12,954 nucleotides of DNA from an uncultured Collinsella sp. (lineage in GTDB: Bacteria; Actinomycetota; Coriobacteriia; Coriobacteriales; Coriobacteriaceae), in contig URWS01000011.1 in assembly GCA_900551605.1 (NCBI GenBank), positions 1-12,954 on the forward strand. The letters are read 5' to 3'. Below are positions 1-6,962 of this stretch, in pieces (position 1 is the first letter of the stretch; each line of letters starts with the position of its first letter). The translations under genes were made by a program, and so were the position numbers. A model generated the notes under the pieces. That model was not told the origin of the DNA, ran no database searches, and worked only from the letters and a program-made list of their open reading frames with translations.

Positions 1-1
1 T

Positions 2-155
2 CAAAACTATGCCGGTTTACTACGATAAAACCGATAGGACCGACCACATTTGCTATTAGTAGAAAATGACAAGCGTTCTGCCTGCGGCTTTGATAACGCT
101 GTTCTTTCCATAGTTGAAAGAATGCGATTCATCGTAGTAAACCGGCATAGTTTTG
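2..155. repeat. 154-bp inverted-repeat (MITE/REP-like) element
   Basis: The two ends are perfect 25-base inverted repeats (2-26 and 131-155; the left arm begins CAAAACTATGCCGG). The inside has further dyads: AGCGTT/AACGCT at 72-77 and 95-100, and TTCTTTC/GAAAGAA at 102-108 and 116-122 with a 7-base loop. The whole piece could fold into a long cruciform or RNA hairpin. Short open frames inside it look like by-products of the repeat. It lies downstream of the EIIA gene; what lies further left is outside the window. The symmetry is seen directly. That it is a mobile or interspersed element is inference, since only one copy is present here. Confidence 0.7.
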
Positions 156-239
156 TAACCGACAGGCCGATTCGGCAGCGCAGCAAACCCAATTACTCGT
201 TTTCTTCCGTCCTCAAAGGATCAAATGCATGGCAGGAGT

Positions 240-284
240 GTCCCAAACTGCCGGCAGATAAGGAACGTCCCCAAGTGCCGGGTA
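240..284. repeat. Short imperfect direct repeat, possible repeat remnant
   Basis: GTCCCAAACTGCCGGCA at 240-256 is followed by the similar GTCCCCAAGTGCCGGGTA at 267-284, a spacing of about 27 bases. The unit is short and GC-rich and lies in non-coding DNA next to the larger palindromic element. It may be debris of an interspersed repeat, or chance. The rest of 156-289 shows no gene or other clear signal. Confidence 0.3.
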
Positions 285-289
285 AACAG

Positions 290-323
290 AAAAAGCCCTG
301 CTGCGGATAGCAGCAGAGCTTTT
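290..323 (-). terminator. Rho-independent terminator of the EIIA gene
   Basis: On the minus strand the sequence forms a stem AAAAGC-x-CTGCTG with its complement (CTGCTG at 298-303 pairs with CAGCAG at 311-316; one C-A mismatch, then a further six pairs). The loop has 7 bases and a run of five T follows on the minus strand. It lies 27 bases past the EIIA stop codon, where a terminator for that gene is expected. The A-rich outer arm could also let it work in the plus direction. Confidence 0.8.
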
Positions 324-350
324 GGAAGGGGACTTGGTTGTGAGAGTTCG

Positions 351-689
351 TTAGGCGAGCTTGGCCTCGAGCTGGGCGATGCGCTTATAGGCATCGATGG
401 TAAAGCGGGTCTGCTTCTCCAGGATCATAGTGGTCATGAGGGTATCCTGAGCGTGAGCCATGATGAAGGTCATCTCCATCTCGCCACCGCCGGCCTCCTG
501 CGAAAGCAGCTTGGTCTGCGTGTCGTGAGCGCCGATAAGTGCATCGCTGGCATCCTTGTGCAGTTGCTCGGCCTTCTCAAAATCACCCTCGCGAGCAGCA
601 TCGAGCGCTGCAAGCAGATCGGTCTGGGCGTCACCTGCGTATGCGACAATCTCGAATCCAACCATCGAGATTTCTTCTTTGGTTGCCAT
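351..689 (-). CDS. lacF: PTS lactose/cellobiose-family EIIA component
   Basis: This 112-residue cytoplasmic protein carries phosphate from HPr to the EIIB domain of a lactose-type permease. The N-terminus contains GFEIVAYAGDA, typical of lactose EIIA (LacF), and the length fits the family. The active-site region IMAHAQDTLMTT places the phosphorylated histidine at His79 and the metal-binding aspartate at Asp82, matching His78 and Asp81 of Lactococcus LacF. The nearby second histidine of many LacF proteins (HGQDHLMT) is replaced by Thr83. The ATG start at 689 has AAAGGA eight bases upstream. It is the only EIIA gene in the window, so it probably serves both EIICB permeases. It follows lacI1 on the same strand after a 214-bp gap with candidate regulatory sites, so it may have its own promoter. 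Confidence 0.93.
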   Translation of the reverse strand: MATKEEISMVGFEIVAYAGDAQTDLLAALDAAREGDFEKAEQLHKDASDALIGAHDTQTKLLSQEAGGGEMEMTFIMAHAQDTLMTTMILEKQTRFTIDAYKRIAQLEAKLA

Positions 690-797
690 ATTGCGTTCCT
701 TTCACATATGAACCAACGGAGAGCATCGCGTCCGGGCATACGCGCTGCGCTGTGTATGACAGAAACAATAACATTCAAACAAAAAGGAACAATGCAA

Positions 798-843
798 ACC
801 GTTATTTCGAGCCGTGAACGGTCTTTTTTCGCCCGTGAACGGT
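798..843 (-). promoter_or_regulatory. Candidate regulatory sites upstream of the EIIA gene (GTGAACGGT pair)
   Basis: GTGAACGGT occurs at 814-822 and again at 835-843, exactly 21 bases (about two helical turns) apart. Each extends to the partial dyad CCGTGAACGG. An inverted relative, ACCGTT, lies at 798-803. The same word on the opposite strand (ACCGTTCAC) occurs upstream of both repressor genes at 2021 and 6907. The repetition is seen directly; binding by a regulator is inferred and the regulator is unknown. No clear -35/-10 pair stands out in 690-903. Confidence 0.4.
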
Positions 844-903
844 TTCCAAACCATTTCGAACAATATCAAACATGATTAGCGGAAACCCAAACAGGACCGC
901 ACC

Positions 904-1908
904 CTAACGCAAATCGCGTACCGTATCGCCCTCCACGAGCACGCCGGGGATCAGCATGTGCTCCACGCCAGACACAACGCCCTCGGCGCCGGCGATCTTG
1001 TCGACCGCCCACATGCCGACGCGCCTGTTGTCAAAGCGCACGGTGGCCAGGCGACGATCGGGCACGATGTCGCCCAGACTGTCATCAACACCCACCACGC
1101 TCACGTCCTCGGGCACGTGCTTTCCGCGCGACTCGAGTCCGCGAATGCAGCCGTAGGCCATGGCGTCGTTAGAAGCATAAATGGCCGTACAGGTCGGATC
1201 GTCCGCCAGAGCCTGACCGGCAGCATACCCGCTCTGTGCCGTCCAATCGCCACGAACGAGTCGCGGCGGCTCAATACCATGTGCGTGCAATGTCTCGCGC
1301 CAGCCTTCCTCGCGCTGCATGCCCGAAAGCGAGCGCTCGGGACACGAGATGAAATGCACGGTCTTGTGCCCCTGCCTCAGCAAGTACTCGACAACCTGGC
1401 GCGAGCAATCGAACTGGTCGTTATCGACCGTTGAACAGAGCGGGTGCTCCAACATCGTAACGAGCACTGTCTGCATGCCGGGCAGTGGCTCGAAGGTTCC
1501 AAAGTCCGCCGGCATGCGATTCATGATCACGACCATGCCATCCACCGGCAGTGCGCTCATGCGCGACGATGCGCTCTCGAGGGTATAGGGATGCCCATCT
1601 ACTTTCGTGAGGGTAATGGCGTATCCGTGCTTATCGGCGGCGGCAGCAAAGCCCTCCATACGGTCGAGGTTGCCTGTACCGGTAATGTTGAACATGGCGA
1701 CGCCGACGGTCTTAAACTTGCCACGGCGCAGCGATCGACCGGCAAAATTGGGGCGATACCCCAGCTCGCGCATGGCGGCACGCACGCGCTCCTTGGTCTC
1801 TGGGCGCACGCTGGGTGAATCGTGCACCGTACGCGAGACTGTCTGCTCCGAGACGCCCGCGAGACGCGCCACGTCCTTAACGGAAACCGATTTTTTAACA
1901 GCGGCCAT
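904..1908 (-). CDS. LacI-family transcriptional repressor of module 1
   Basis: This 334-residue cytoplasmic DNA-binding regulator probably represses the divergent permease-glycosidase operon until an inducing sugar or sugar phosphate binds. Residues 8-55 form the LacI helix-turn-helix and hinge (VKDVARLAGVSEQTVSR, then LGYRPN and a hinge leucine in RSLRRG). Residues 60-334 form the periplasmic-binding-protein-like sensor, with PVDGM, STVDNDQ, GWRETL, ASNDAMA and the VSVVGVDD signature. The ATG at 1908 is preferred because GGAAAG lies eight bases upstream; an upstream in-frame ATG at 1947 lacks a well-spaced site and would add 13 residues not seen in the family. It is a clear paralogue of the regulator at 5802-6812. 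The two recognition helices differ (SEQTVSR here, SLKTVSR there), so their operator preferences may not be identical. The true ligand cannot be read from sequence. Confidence 0.92.
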   Translation of the reverse strand: MAAVKKSVSVKDVARLAGVSEQTVSRTVHDSPSVRPETKERVRAAMRELGYRPNFAGRSLRRGKFKTVGVAMFNITGTGNLDRMEGFAAAADKHGYAITLTKVDGHPYTLESASSRMSALPVDGMVVIMNRMPADFGTFEPLPGMQTVLVTMLEHPLCSTVDNDQFDCSRQVVEYLLRQGHKTVHFISCPERSLSGMQREEGWRETLHAHGIEPPRLVRGDWTAQSGYAAGQALADDPTCTAIYASNDAMAYGCIRGLESRGKHVPEDVSVVGVDDSLGDIVPDRRLATVRFDNRRVGMWAVDKIAGAEGVVSGVEHMLIPGVLVEGDTVRDLR

Positions 1909-2020
1909 TGGTCGATCTTTCCGTGTCAACGATGCCATTGACGGCATCCTGCGCAGTCATATTAAACGCCTTCAAGTATATCTAACGCCGCCTCTGCAAT
2001 ACGCTTACCACCCAAAACCT

Positions 2021-2031
2021 ACCGTTCACCG
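2021..2031. promoter_or_regulatory. ACCGTTCAC motif upstream of lacI1
   Basis: ACCGTTCACCG lies 113 bases upstream of the lacI1 start and 35 bases before operator O1. The matching motif at 6907-6918 holds the same relative place in module 2, and inverted copies lie upstream of the EIIA gene. It may be an operator half-site or a site for another regulator. Support is recurrence only. Confidence 0.3.
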
Positions 2032-2064
2032 ACATTTCTGCTTCCCCAAACGGCTTTTGTCGCC

Positions 2065-2086
2065 CAAATGTTAACGTTGCCATTGT
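2065..2086. promoter_or_regulatory. Operator O1, LacI-type palindrome
   Basis: AAATG at 2066-2070, ACGT at 2074-2077 and CATT at 2081-2084 give the pattern AAATGNNNACGTNNNCATT with a central CpG, the hallmark of LacI-family operators. Its centre is exactly 120 bp from the centre of O2, so a looped repressor tetramer or two dimers are possible. It lies between lacI1 and the permease gene and could control both. Confidence 0.65.
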
Positions 2087-2184
2087 GCAAACACAGAGCC
2101 ACCGGGCGGCTCAAACGTTTACGCACAAAGAATCGACGGTTCGCAGGCACAGGAACCACCGGTTCGCGTCTTTTTTTGTGTCGC

Positions 2185-2206
2185 AAAATGGCAACGTCAA
2201 CATTTT
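2185..2206. promoter_or_regulatory. Operator O2, LacI-type palindrome overlapping the promoter
   Basis: AAAATG (2185-2190) and CATTTT (2201-2206) are exact complements around a central ACGT (2194-2197). The layout equals that of O1 and O4. The right arm overlaps the likely -35 box of the permease operon (2205-2210), so a bound repressor would block RNA polymerase directly. Confidence 0.7.
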
Positions 2207-2232
2207 GGCAACCGAACGTCAAAAGCTACCAT
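2205..2232 (+). promoter_or_regulatory. Probable promoter of the module 1 operon
   Basis: TTGGCA at 2205-2210 matches the -35 consensus in five of six bases. TACCAT at 2227-2232 matches the -10 consensus in four of six, with a 16-base spacer. Transcription would start near 2239 and leave a short leader before the start codon at 2266. The rest of 1909-2265 holds O1, O2, the ACCGTTCAC motif and two CGGTTCGC direct repeats (2137-2144, 2160-2167); no gene is apparent. Confidence 0.45.
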
Positions 2233-2265
2233 CGTTGCTAACCCACCGACTCTTAGGAGCTTTGC

Positions 2266-4041
2266 ATGGAGCAACTCATCGCCACCATCGAAAAAGGCCA
2301 GCCCTTTTTCAACGCGATCGCCCGCAACAAGTACCTCAAGGCGATCCGCGACGGCTTTATCTCCGTCATCCCCATCATCATCTTCTCGTCCATCTTCTGC
2401 CTGGTAGCCTCGGTCCCCAACATCTGGGGTTTCTACTGGCCCGATGACATCAACAACGCCCTGTGGAAGTGCTACAACTACTCCATGGGCATCCTGGCCA
2501 TCGCCTGCGCCGCCACCACGGCCAAGCACTTCGCCGACGCGCAGAACCGCGACCTGCCCAAGAACAACCAGATCAACTTTATCTCGTGCATGTGCGCGGC
2601 CATCATCGGCTTCTTGCTCCTTTCGAGCGACACGATCGCCACGGACGCTGCCAGCGGCTTCAACACCACCTACCTTGGTTCCAAGGGCCTGCTGACCGCC
2701 TTCATCGCTGCGTTTGTGACCGGCATCATCTACAAGTTCTTCATTAAGCGCAACATCACCGTCAAGATGCCCGAGCAGGTTCCGCCCAACATCTCGCAGA
2801 CCTTTAAGGACATCATCCCCTTCTCCGTCTGCATCACCGTCTTTTGGGTCTTTGACATCGTCTTCCGCGCTGCCTTTGGCTTCTGCTTTGCCCAGGGCGT
2901 CATCCAAGTGTTCCAGCCCCTGTTCACCGCTGCCGACGGCTACATCGGCCTCGCTGTGATCTACGGCGCTATGAGCCTGTTCTGGTTCGTCGGCGTCCAC
3001 GGCCCCTCGATCGTCGAGCCCGCCATCGCCGCCGCCCTCGTTGCCAACATGACCGACAACCTAGCTGCGTTCCAGGCTGGTCAGCACGCTTCCGCTGTCC
3101 TGACCCAGGGTGCCCAGTACTTCGTCGTCTGCATGGGCGGCACCGGCGCCACGCTCGTCCTGGTCTTTATGTTCTGCTTCCTGGCCAAATCCCAGGAGAT
3201 GCGTGCCGTCGGTAAGGCAGCCATCGTCCCCGTGTGCTTTGCCGTCAACGAGCCGCTGCTGTTCGCCGCACCCATCGTGCTCAACCCCGTCTTCTTTGTC
3301 CCGTTTGTCTTTGCTCCGATCGCCAACATCTGGATCCTCAAAATCTTTATCGACTTCTTGGGCATGAACGGCTTTATGTACACCCTGCCTTGGACCGTTC
3401 CCGGCCCCATCGGCACCATCATGGGCTTGGGCTTCCAGCCGCTCGCCTTTGTGATGCTCGCCCTCATCTTGGTCGTCGACTTTGTCCTGTACTATCCGTT
3501 CTTCCGTGCCTATGACGCCCAGAAGTGCGCCGAGGAGGCCGAGATCTCCCAGGAGGAGCTCGCCGCCAAGAACGCCGAGAAGGCCGCCAAGCTCAACGAC
3601 GCCTTCCAGGGCAAGGCCGATGCCAAGAGCGTTGCCGCCGGCGCCGCAGCCGAGGCCGTGAAGGCCGACGCCCCCGCCGCTTCCACAGCACCCGCTGCCG
3701 AGGCTACGACCGCCAGCGACCTCAACGGCAAGCGCGTGCTCGTGCTCTGCCAGGGCGGCGGCACCTCGGGCCTGCTCGCCAACGCGCTGGCCAAGGCCGC
3801 CAAGGATCGCGGCATTAACCTCGAAACCGCTGCCGAGGCATATGGCAACCACGTCGACATGCTCCCCGACTTTGACCTGGTCGTCCTGGCCCCGCAGGCC
3901 GCCAGCTACCTGGCCGACCTGCAGAAAGACTGCGAGCGTGTGGGCAACAAGTGCGTCGCCTGCCGCGGTAAGCAGTACATCGAGCTCTCCCAGAACGGCG
4001 ACAAGTCTCTCACCTTCGTGAGCGAGCAACTGTCGAAGTAA
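2266..4041 (+). CDS. lacE: PTS lactose-type permease EIICB, module 1
   Basis: This 591-residue membrane protein imports a beta-galactoside and phosphorylates it during transport. Residues 1 to about 420 are the IIC domain, with about nine or ten hydrophobic stretches. The sugar-site motif GVHGPS has His245, NEPLLFAAP has Glu329, and the lac-type segment PWTVPGPIG is present. Residues about 420-488 are a charged then alanine-rich linker. Residues about 490-591 are the IIB domain; VLVLCQGGGTSGLLANAL places the phosphorylated cysteine at Cys495 and is of the lactose rather than the chitobiose type. AGGAG lies six bases before the ATG. It heads an operon with the glycosidase 66 bp downstream and needs a separate EIIA, presumably the product of 351-689. 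Lactose is the likeliest substrate; another beta-galactoside is possible. Confidence 0.93.
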   Translation: MEQLIATIEKGQPFFNAIARNKYLKAIRDGFISVIPIIIFSSIFCLVASVPNIWGFYWPDDINNALWKCYNYSMGILAIACAATTAKHFADAQNRDLPKNNQINFISCMCAAIIGFLLLSSDTIATDAASGFNTTYLGSKGLLTAFIAAFVTGIIYKFFIKRNITVKMPEQVPPNISQTFKDIIPFSVCITVFWVFDIVFRAAFGFCFAQGVIQVFQPLFTAADGYIGLAVIYGAMSLFWFVGVHGPSIVEPAIAAALVANMTDNLAAFQAGQHASAVLTQGAQYFVVCMGGTGATLVLVFMFCFLAKSQEMRAVGKAAIVPVCFAVNEPLLFAAPIVLNPVFFVPFVFAPIANIWILKIFIDFLGMNGFMYTLPWTVPGPIGTIMGLGFQPLAFVMLALILVVDFVLYYPFFRAYDAQKCAEEAEISQEELAAKNAEKAAKLNDAFQGKADAKSVAAGAAAEAVKADAPAASTAPAAEATTASDLNGKRVLVLCQGGGTSGLLANALAKAAKDRGINLETAAEAYGNHVDMLPDFDLVVLAPQAASYLADLQKDCERVGNKCVACRGKQYIELSQNGDKSLTFVSEQLSK

Positions 4042-4051
4042 GTAACGCTTA

Positions 4052-4083
4052 GGGCCAGCCGACTATCCAAGACCGGCTGGCCC
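4052..4083 (+). promoter_or_regulatory. Intercistronic hairpin between EIICB and bgl genes, module 1
   Basis: A perfect 10-bp stem (GGGCCAGCCG at 4052-4061 with CGGCTGGCCC at 4074-4083, 12-base loop) lies 10 bases after the permease stop. Only a weak T-containing tail (TTCGATTTAG) follows. It may be a partial terminator or an RNA-stability element that sets unequal levels of the two products. Module 2 has a hairpin in the same place with an unrelated sequence. Confidence 0.6.
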
Positions 4084-4107
4084 TTCGATTTAGACGATTG
4101 GATCATA

Positions 4108-5547
4108 ATGTCCGTTAATCCTGCTAGCGTCACCAACCCGCCTGCGCAGTTTCCAGAGGACTTTGTCTTTGGCGGCGCCACTGCTGCCTACCAGGTAGAG
4201 GGCGAGACCCGCACTCACGGTAAGGGCAAGGTTGCCTGGGACGACTTCCTGGAGGCCCAGGGGCGTTTCTCTCCCGATCCCGCTTCGGACTTCTACAACC
4301 AGTACCCCGTCGACCTGGAGCTGTGCGAGGAGTTCGGCATCAACGGCATCCGCCTCTCCATTGCCTGGAGCCGCATCTTCCCCAACGGCACCGGCGAGAT
4401 CAACGCCGAGGGTGTGCAGTTCTACCACGACCTCTTTGCCGAGTGCCACAAGCACCACGTTGAGCCGTTTGTCACGCTGCATCACTTTGACACGCCGCTT
4501 CCCCTCTTTGAGAAAGGCGACTTCCTCAACCGCGAGACCATCGACGCCTTTGTGGACTTTGCCGCCTTTTGCTTTAAGGAGTACGCCGACCAGGTGACCT
4601 ACTGGTTCACCTTTAACGAGATCTGGGCCGACGCCTCCAACACCTACATCGAGGGCACCTTCCCCGGCGGCGTCAAGGCGCATCTGGCCGAGGCTTTCCA
4701 GTGCGAGCACAACATGATGCTCGCCCACGCCAAGGCCGTGCTGGCCTTCCACAACGGCGGTTTTAAGGGCAAGATCGGCGTCATTCAATCGCTGGAGTTT
4801 AAGTATCCGCTCAACGAGAACGACCCCGCCGACATCAAGGCCGCCAACAACGAGCACGTGCTGCAGAACCAGTTTTTGCTCGACGCTACCTTCCGCGGCG
4901 ACTACGCGCCCGACACCCTCGAGTGCGCCAACCGCTTGGCCGCCATCTCGGGCGGCACCATCGAGATCCTGGACGAGGACCTCGAGATTATGCGCGAAGC
5001 AGCGCTCTACAACGACTACTTGGGCGTTAACAACTACCAGTGCCGCTTCCTCAAAGCTTACGATGGCGAGAACGACCTGCACCACAACGGTACGGGCGAG
5101 AAGGGCACCGGCCGCTGGCGCGTTAAGGGTATTGGCGAGCATGTGAACAAGCCCGGCATCCCCACCACCGACTGGGACTGGATCATCTATCCCGAGGGTC
5201 TGTTCGATCTGCTCGTCTACATTAAGCAGCGCTACCCCAACTACAAGCAGATCTTCATCACCGAGAACGGCATGGGCTACAAGGACCCCTACAAGGACGG
5301 TTTTGTGGATGACCAGCCGCGCATCGACTACATCGAGCAGCACCTGCGTTGGCTGCTCAAGGCCATGGAGGTGGGCGTCAACGTGGGCGGCTACTTCCTG
5401 TGGAGCCTGCAGGACCAGTTCTCCTGGACCAATGGCTACAACAAGCGTTACGGCTTCTTCTACGTTGACTTTGAGACGCAAAAGCGCACGCCCAAGGCAA
5501 GCGCCTACTGGTACAAGCACGTGGCGCAGACCCGTCGTCTGGACTAG
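4108..5547 (+). CDS. lacG: 6-phospho-beta-galactosidase (GH1), module 1
   Basis: This 479-residue cytoplasmic enzyme hydrolyses lactose 6-phosphate to galactose 6-phosphate and glucose after PTS import. It is a full-length GH1 barrel: FVFGGATAAYQVEG near the N-terminus, acid/base Glu171 in TFNEI, nucleophile Glu386 in ITENG. FSWTNGYNKRYG supplies Ser439, Trp440, Lys446 and Tyr448, which align with Ser428, Trp429, Lys435 and Tyr437 of Lactococcus LacG at a constant offset of 11. The tryptophan favours 6-phospho-galactosides over 6-phospho-glucosides. The start has only a weak ribosome site (GGA, five bases before ATG) just after a strong hairpin, so expression may be lower than, or coupled to, the permease. 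No frameshift is seen. It is a close paralogue of 8942-10363. Confidence 0.93.
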   Translation: MSVNPASVTNPPAQFPEDFVFGGATAAYQVEGETRTHGKGKVAWDDFLEAQGRFSPDPASDFYNQYPVDLELCEEFGINGIRLSIAWSRIFPNGTGEINAEGVQFYHDLFAECHKHHVEPFVTLHHFDTPLPLFEKGDFLNRETIDAFVDFAAFCFKEYADQVTYWFTFNEIWADASNTYIEGTFPGGVKAHLAEAFQCEHNMMLAHAKAVLAFHNGGFKGKIGVIQSLEFKYPLNENDPADIKAANNEHVLQNQFLLDATFRGDYAPDTLECANRLAAISGGTIEILDEDLEIMREAALYNDYLGVNNYQCRFLKAYDGENDLHHNGTGEKGTGRWRVKGIGEHVNKPGIPTTDWDWIIYPEGLFDLLVYIKQRYPNYKQIFITENGMGYKDPYKDGFVDDQPRIDYIEQHLRWLLKAMEVGVNVGGYFLWSLQDQFSWTNGYNKRYGFFYVDFETQKRTPKASAYWYKHVAQTRRLD

Positions 5548-5639
5548 CTAACGTCATCGGCCGCCGTGACCATCACGCTGCCGTGCACCTTACCATTCCC
5601 GATCGCATGGGCGCTGCGTCCATGCACCTCTTTCCGTGT

Positions 5640-5704
5640 GGCGGATACGACCTTCCCGGTGGATGTTTCAGCATCCTTGGTCGTATCCGCCGTTTTTGTT
5701 TTTG
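5640..5704 (+). terminator. Rho-independent terminator after module 1
   Basis: GGCGGATACGACC (5640-5652) pairs perfectly over 13 bp with 5679-5691. An inner GGATG/CATCC stem (5661-5665 with 5672-5676) lies in the loop, and GTTTTTGTTTTT follows. It ends transcription 93 bases past the glycosidase stop. A smaller hairpin (GCATGG/CCATGC, 5605-5610 and 5620-5625) precedes it. The minus strand lacks a T run, so it acts in the plus direction only. Confidence 0.92.
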
Positions 5705-5728
5705 GGCGGGCTGGACCGTGTTCGTTTG

Positions 5729-5783
5729 TCTCGATCTGTAACATCTAGCCGAGTTTTTGGATCCTAGCTGTTACAGATTAAGA
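5729..5783. repeat. 55-bp palindromic element, copy A
   Basis: TCTCGATCTGTAACA at 5729-5743 and TGTTACAGATTAAGA at 5769-5783 are near-complementary arms around a 25-base core that holds CTAG near both ends. The element sits between the bgl1 terminator and the end of the convergent lacI2 gene, 18 bases past the lacI2 stop. It may act at the 3' end of the repressor transcript, though no T run follows on that strand. It differs from copy D (10619-10673) at only four of 55 positions. Confidence 0.85.
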
Positions 5784-5801
5784 TGAACGAGCCGAGCACG
5801 T

Positions 5802-6812
5802 CTACGCCCGCAGGTCCTTTACGCTGGAACGCTCGACCAGCACACCCGAGACGAGCGTACGGCTTCTGGAGCTCGGGGCTTCCAAGCCCGCAACAACCTC
5901 ATTGAGCGCACGGATGCCCAGTTCGCGGTGACGGAACTTTACCGACGTCAGAATCGAGTTAGGCATCGTCTTATAAAGCTCGTCATCAAAGCCGATCACG
6001 GACACGTCGTCGGGCACACCGAGCCCTTTGTCACGCAGAGCCATCATCACACCATTTGCCATGCAGTCGTTAGCAGCGAGGATCGCCGTGCAATCGGGTT
6101 TATCGGCAAGCACAAGGCCCGCGGCATAGCCACTATCCGCATTCCAATCGCCTTGCAGAGGCTCGGGCGGCTCAATGCCACGCGCCTCGAGCGCCGCACG
6201 CCAACCTTTCATACGGCACTGGCTCGACAGCGACTCTTGCTTACCAGAGACGAAGTACACGTTCTTGTGCCCGTGATTCAAGAAGTACTCGCACGCCATG
6301 CGCGCGCCGCCCTCTTGGTCGTCACTGACAGTGGAGCAGGTAGGATGCTCCATCGGTGTGATAATCACCGTCTTGAGGTCTTTCGGCGCCTCAAAGGTAT
6401 CAAAGTCATCGACCATCTGACGCAGGTTGAAGATCATGCCATCGACGGGAAGCTGCGACATCCTGCGTGCCGCTTCAGCAAGGGTCATCTTCTCCCCCGC
6501 CCGCTTTTTGATCATCGTGAGCGCAAAGCCGCGTTCTTCGGCGGCATCGGCGATACCGTCAATCATGTCCACGGCGCCGCCCGACAAGTGAAACAGCACG
6601 ACGCCGATGCACCCGTAACGGCCCAACTTGAGCGAACGCGCGGCAAAGTTGGTTCGAAACCCGAGCGCCTCCATTGCAGAATGGACTTTATCGCGCGTCG
6701 ACTCGCGCACGCTATCGGGCTCGTTGATCACGCGCGACACCGTCTTGAGAGAAACGCCCGCAGCAACTGCCACATCGTTCATTGAGACATTTTTCTTGTC
6801 CATCGTTGCCAC
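5802..6812 (-). CDS. LacI-family transcriptional repressor of module 2
   Basis: This 336-residue DNA-binding regulator is transcribed away from the second permease operon and probably represses it. The helix-turn-helix covers about residues 10-35 (MNDVAVAAGVSLKTVSRVI), followed by a hinge with RSLKLG. The sensor domain carries PVDGM, STVSDDQ, GWRAAL, AANDCMA and VSVIGFDD. The GTG at 6812 is chosen because GGAG lies five bases before it and the resulting N-terminus matches the module 1 paralogue in length; an ATG at 6803 has no well-placed site, and the upstream ATG at 6881 would add an unusual 23-residue extension. It is similar to the regulator at 904-1908 along its whole length, which supports duplication of the entire module. 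Cross-regulation between modules is plausible, as their operators share one pattern. Confidence 0.9.
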   Translation of the reverse strand: MATMDKKNVSMNDVAVAAGVSLKTVSRVINEPDSVRESTRDKVHSAMEALGFRTNFAARSLKLGRYGCIGVVLFHLSGGAVDMIDGIADAAEERGFALTMIKKRAGEKMTLAEAARRMSQLPVDGMIFNLRQMVDDFDTFEAPKDLKTVIITPMEHPTCSTVSDDQEGGARMACEYFLNHGHKNVYFVSGKQESLSSQCRMKGWRAALEARGIEPPEPLQGDWNADSGYAAGLVLADKPDCTAILAANDCMANGVMMALRDKGLGVPDDVSVIGFDDELYKTMPNSILTSVKFRHRELGIRALNEVVAGLEAPSSRSRTLVSGVLVERSSVKDLRA

Positions 6813-6906
6813 TACTTCTCCAGTCGGTTTTGCATCGCTTGTTTTTTGCGTTCTAGCATACACTACCTGCTCGACTGACAAATCAGCCGTTTATCGGACA
6901 ATATCG

Positions 6907-6918
6907 ACCGTTCACCCG
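6907..6918. promoter_or_regulatory. ACCGTTCAC motif upstream of lacI2
   Basis: ACCGTTCACCCG lies 95 bases upstream of the lacI2 start, matching the place of the motif at 2021 in module 1. Just before it, CGGACAATATCGA (6895-6907) resembles CGAACAATATCAA (857-869), found upstream of the EIIA gene beside another copy of the motif. A shared regulator or promoter element is possible; nothing in the sequence names it. Confidence 0.3.
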
Positions 6919-6938
6919 TAAATCCTTGTTGCTCTTCC

Positions 6939-6960
6939 AAAAATGTCTTACGTTGTCATT
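6939..6960. promoter_or_regulatory. Operator O3, degenerate LacI-type site
   Basis: The right half ACGTTGTCATT (6950-6960) is identical to the right half of O4. The left AAATG (6941-6945) is one base further out than in the other operators. The centre lies 23 bp from that of O4, so two dimers could bind side by side. It is likely a weaker, auxiliary site. Confidence 0.5.
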
Positions 6961-6962
6961 AA

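Noticed and set aside
50..310. Small gene inside the 154-bp palindromic element
   Set aside because: The frame runs through the inverted repeats into unrelated repeats; no ribosome site or recognisable motif.
225..875. Plus-strand open frame over the EIIA gene (216 codons)
   Set aside because: It runs antisense to a clear LacF protein, through its terminator and its regulatory region; no ribosome site or domain supports it.
4052..4083. Full terminator splitting the module 1 operon
   Set aside because: The stem is strong but is not followed by a real T run, and bgl1 has no separate promoter; partial termination or a stability role is more likely.
4090..5520. Long minus-strand open frame opposite bgl1 (476 codons)
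   Set aside because: It is the mirror of a strongly supported GH1 gene in GC-rich DNA; its protein is low-complexity (Val, Gly, Leu) with no known motif.
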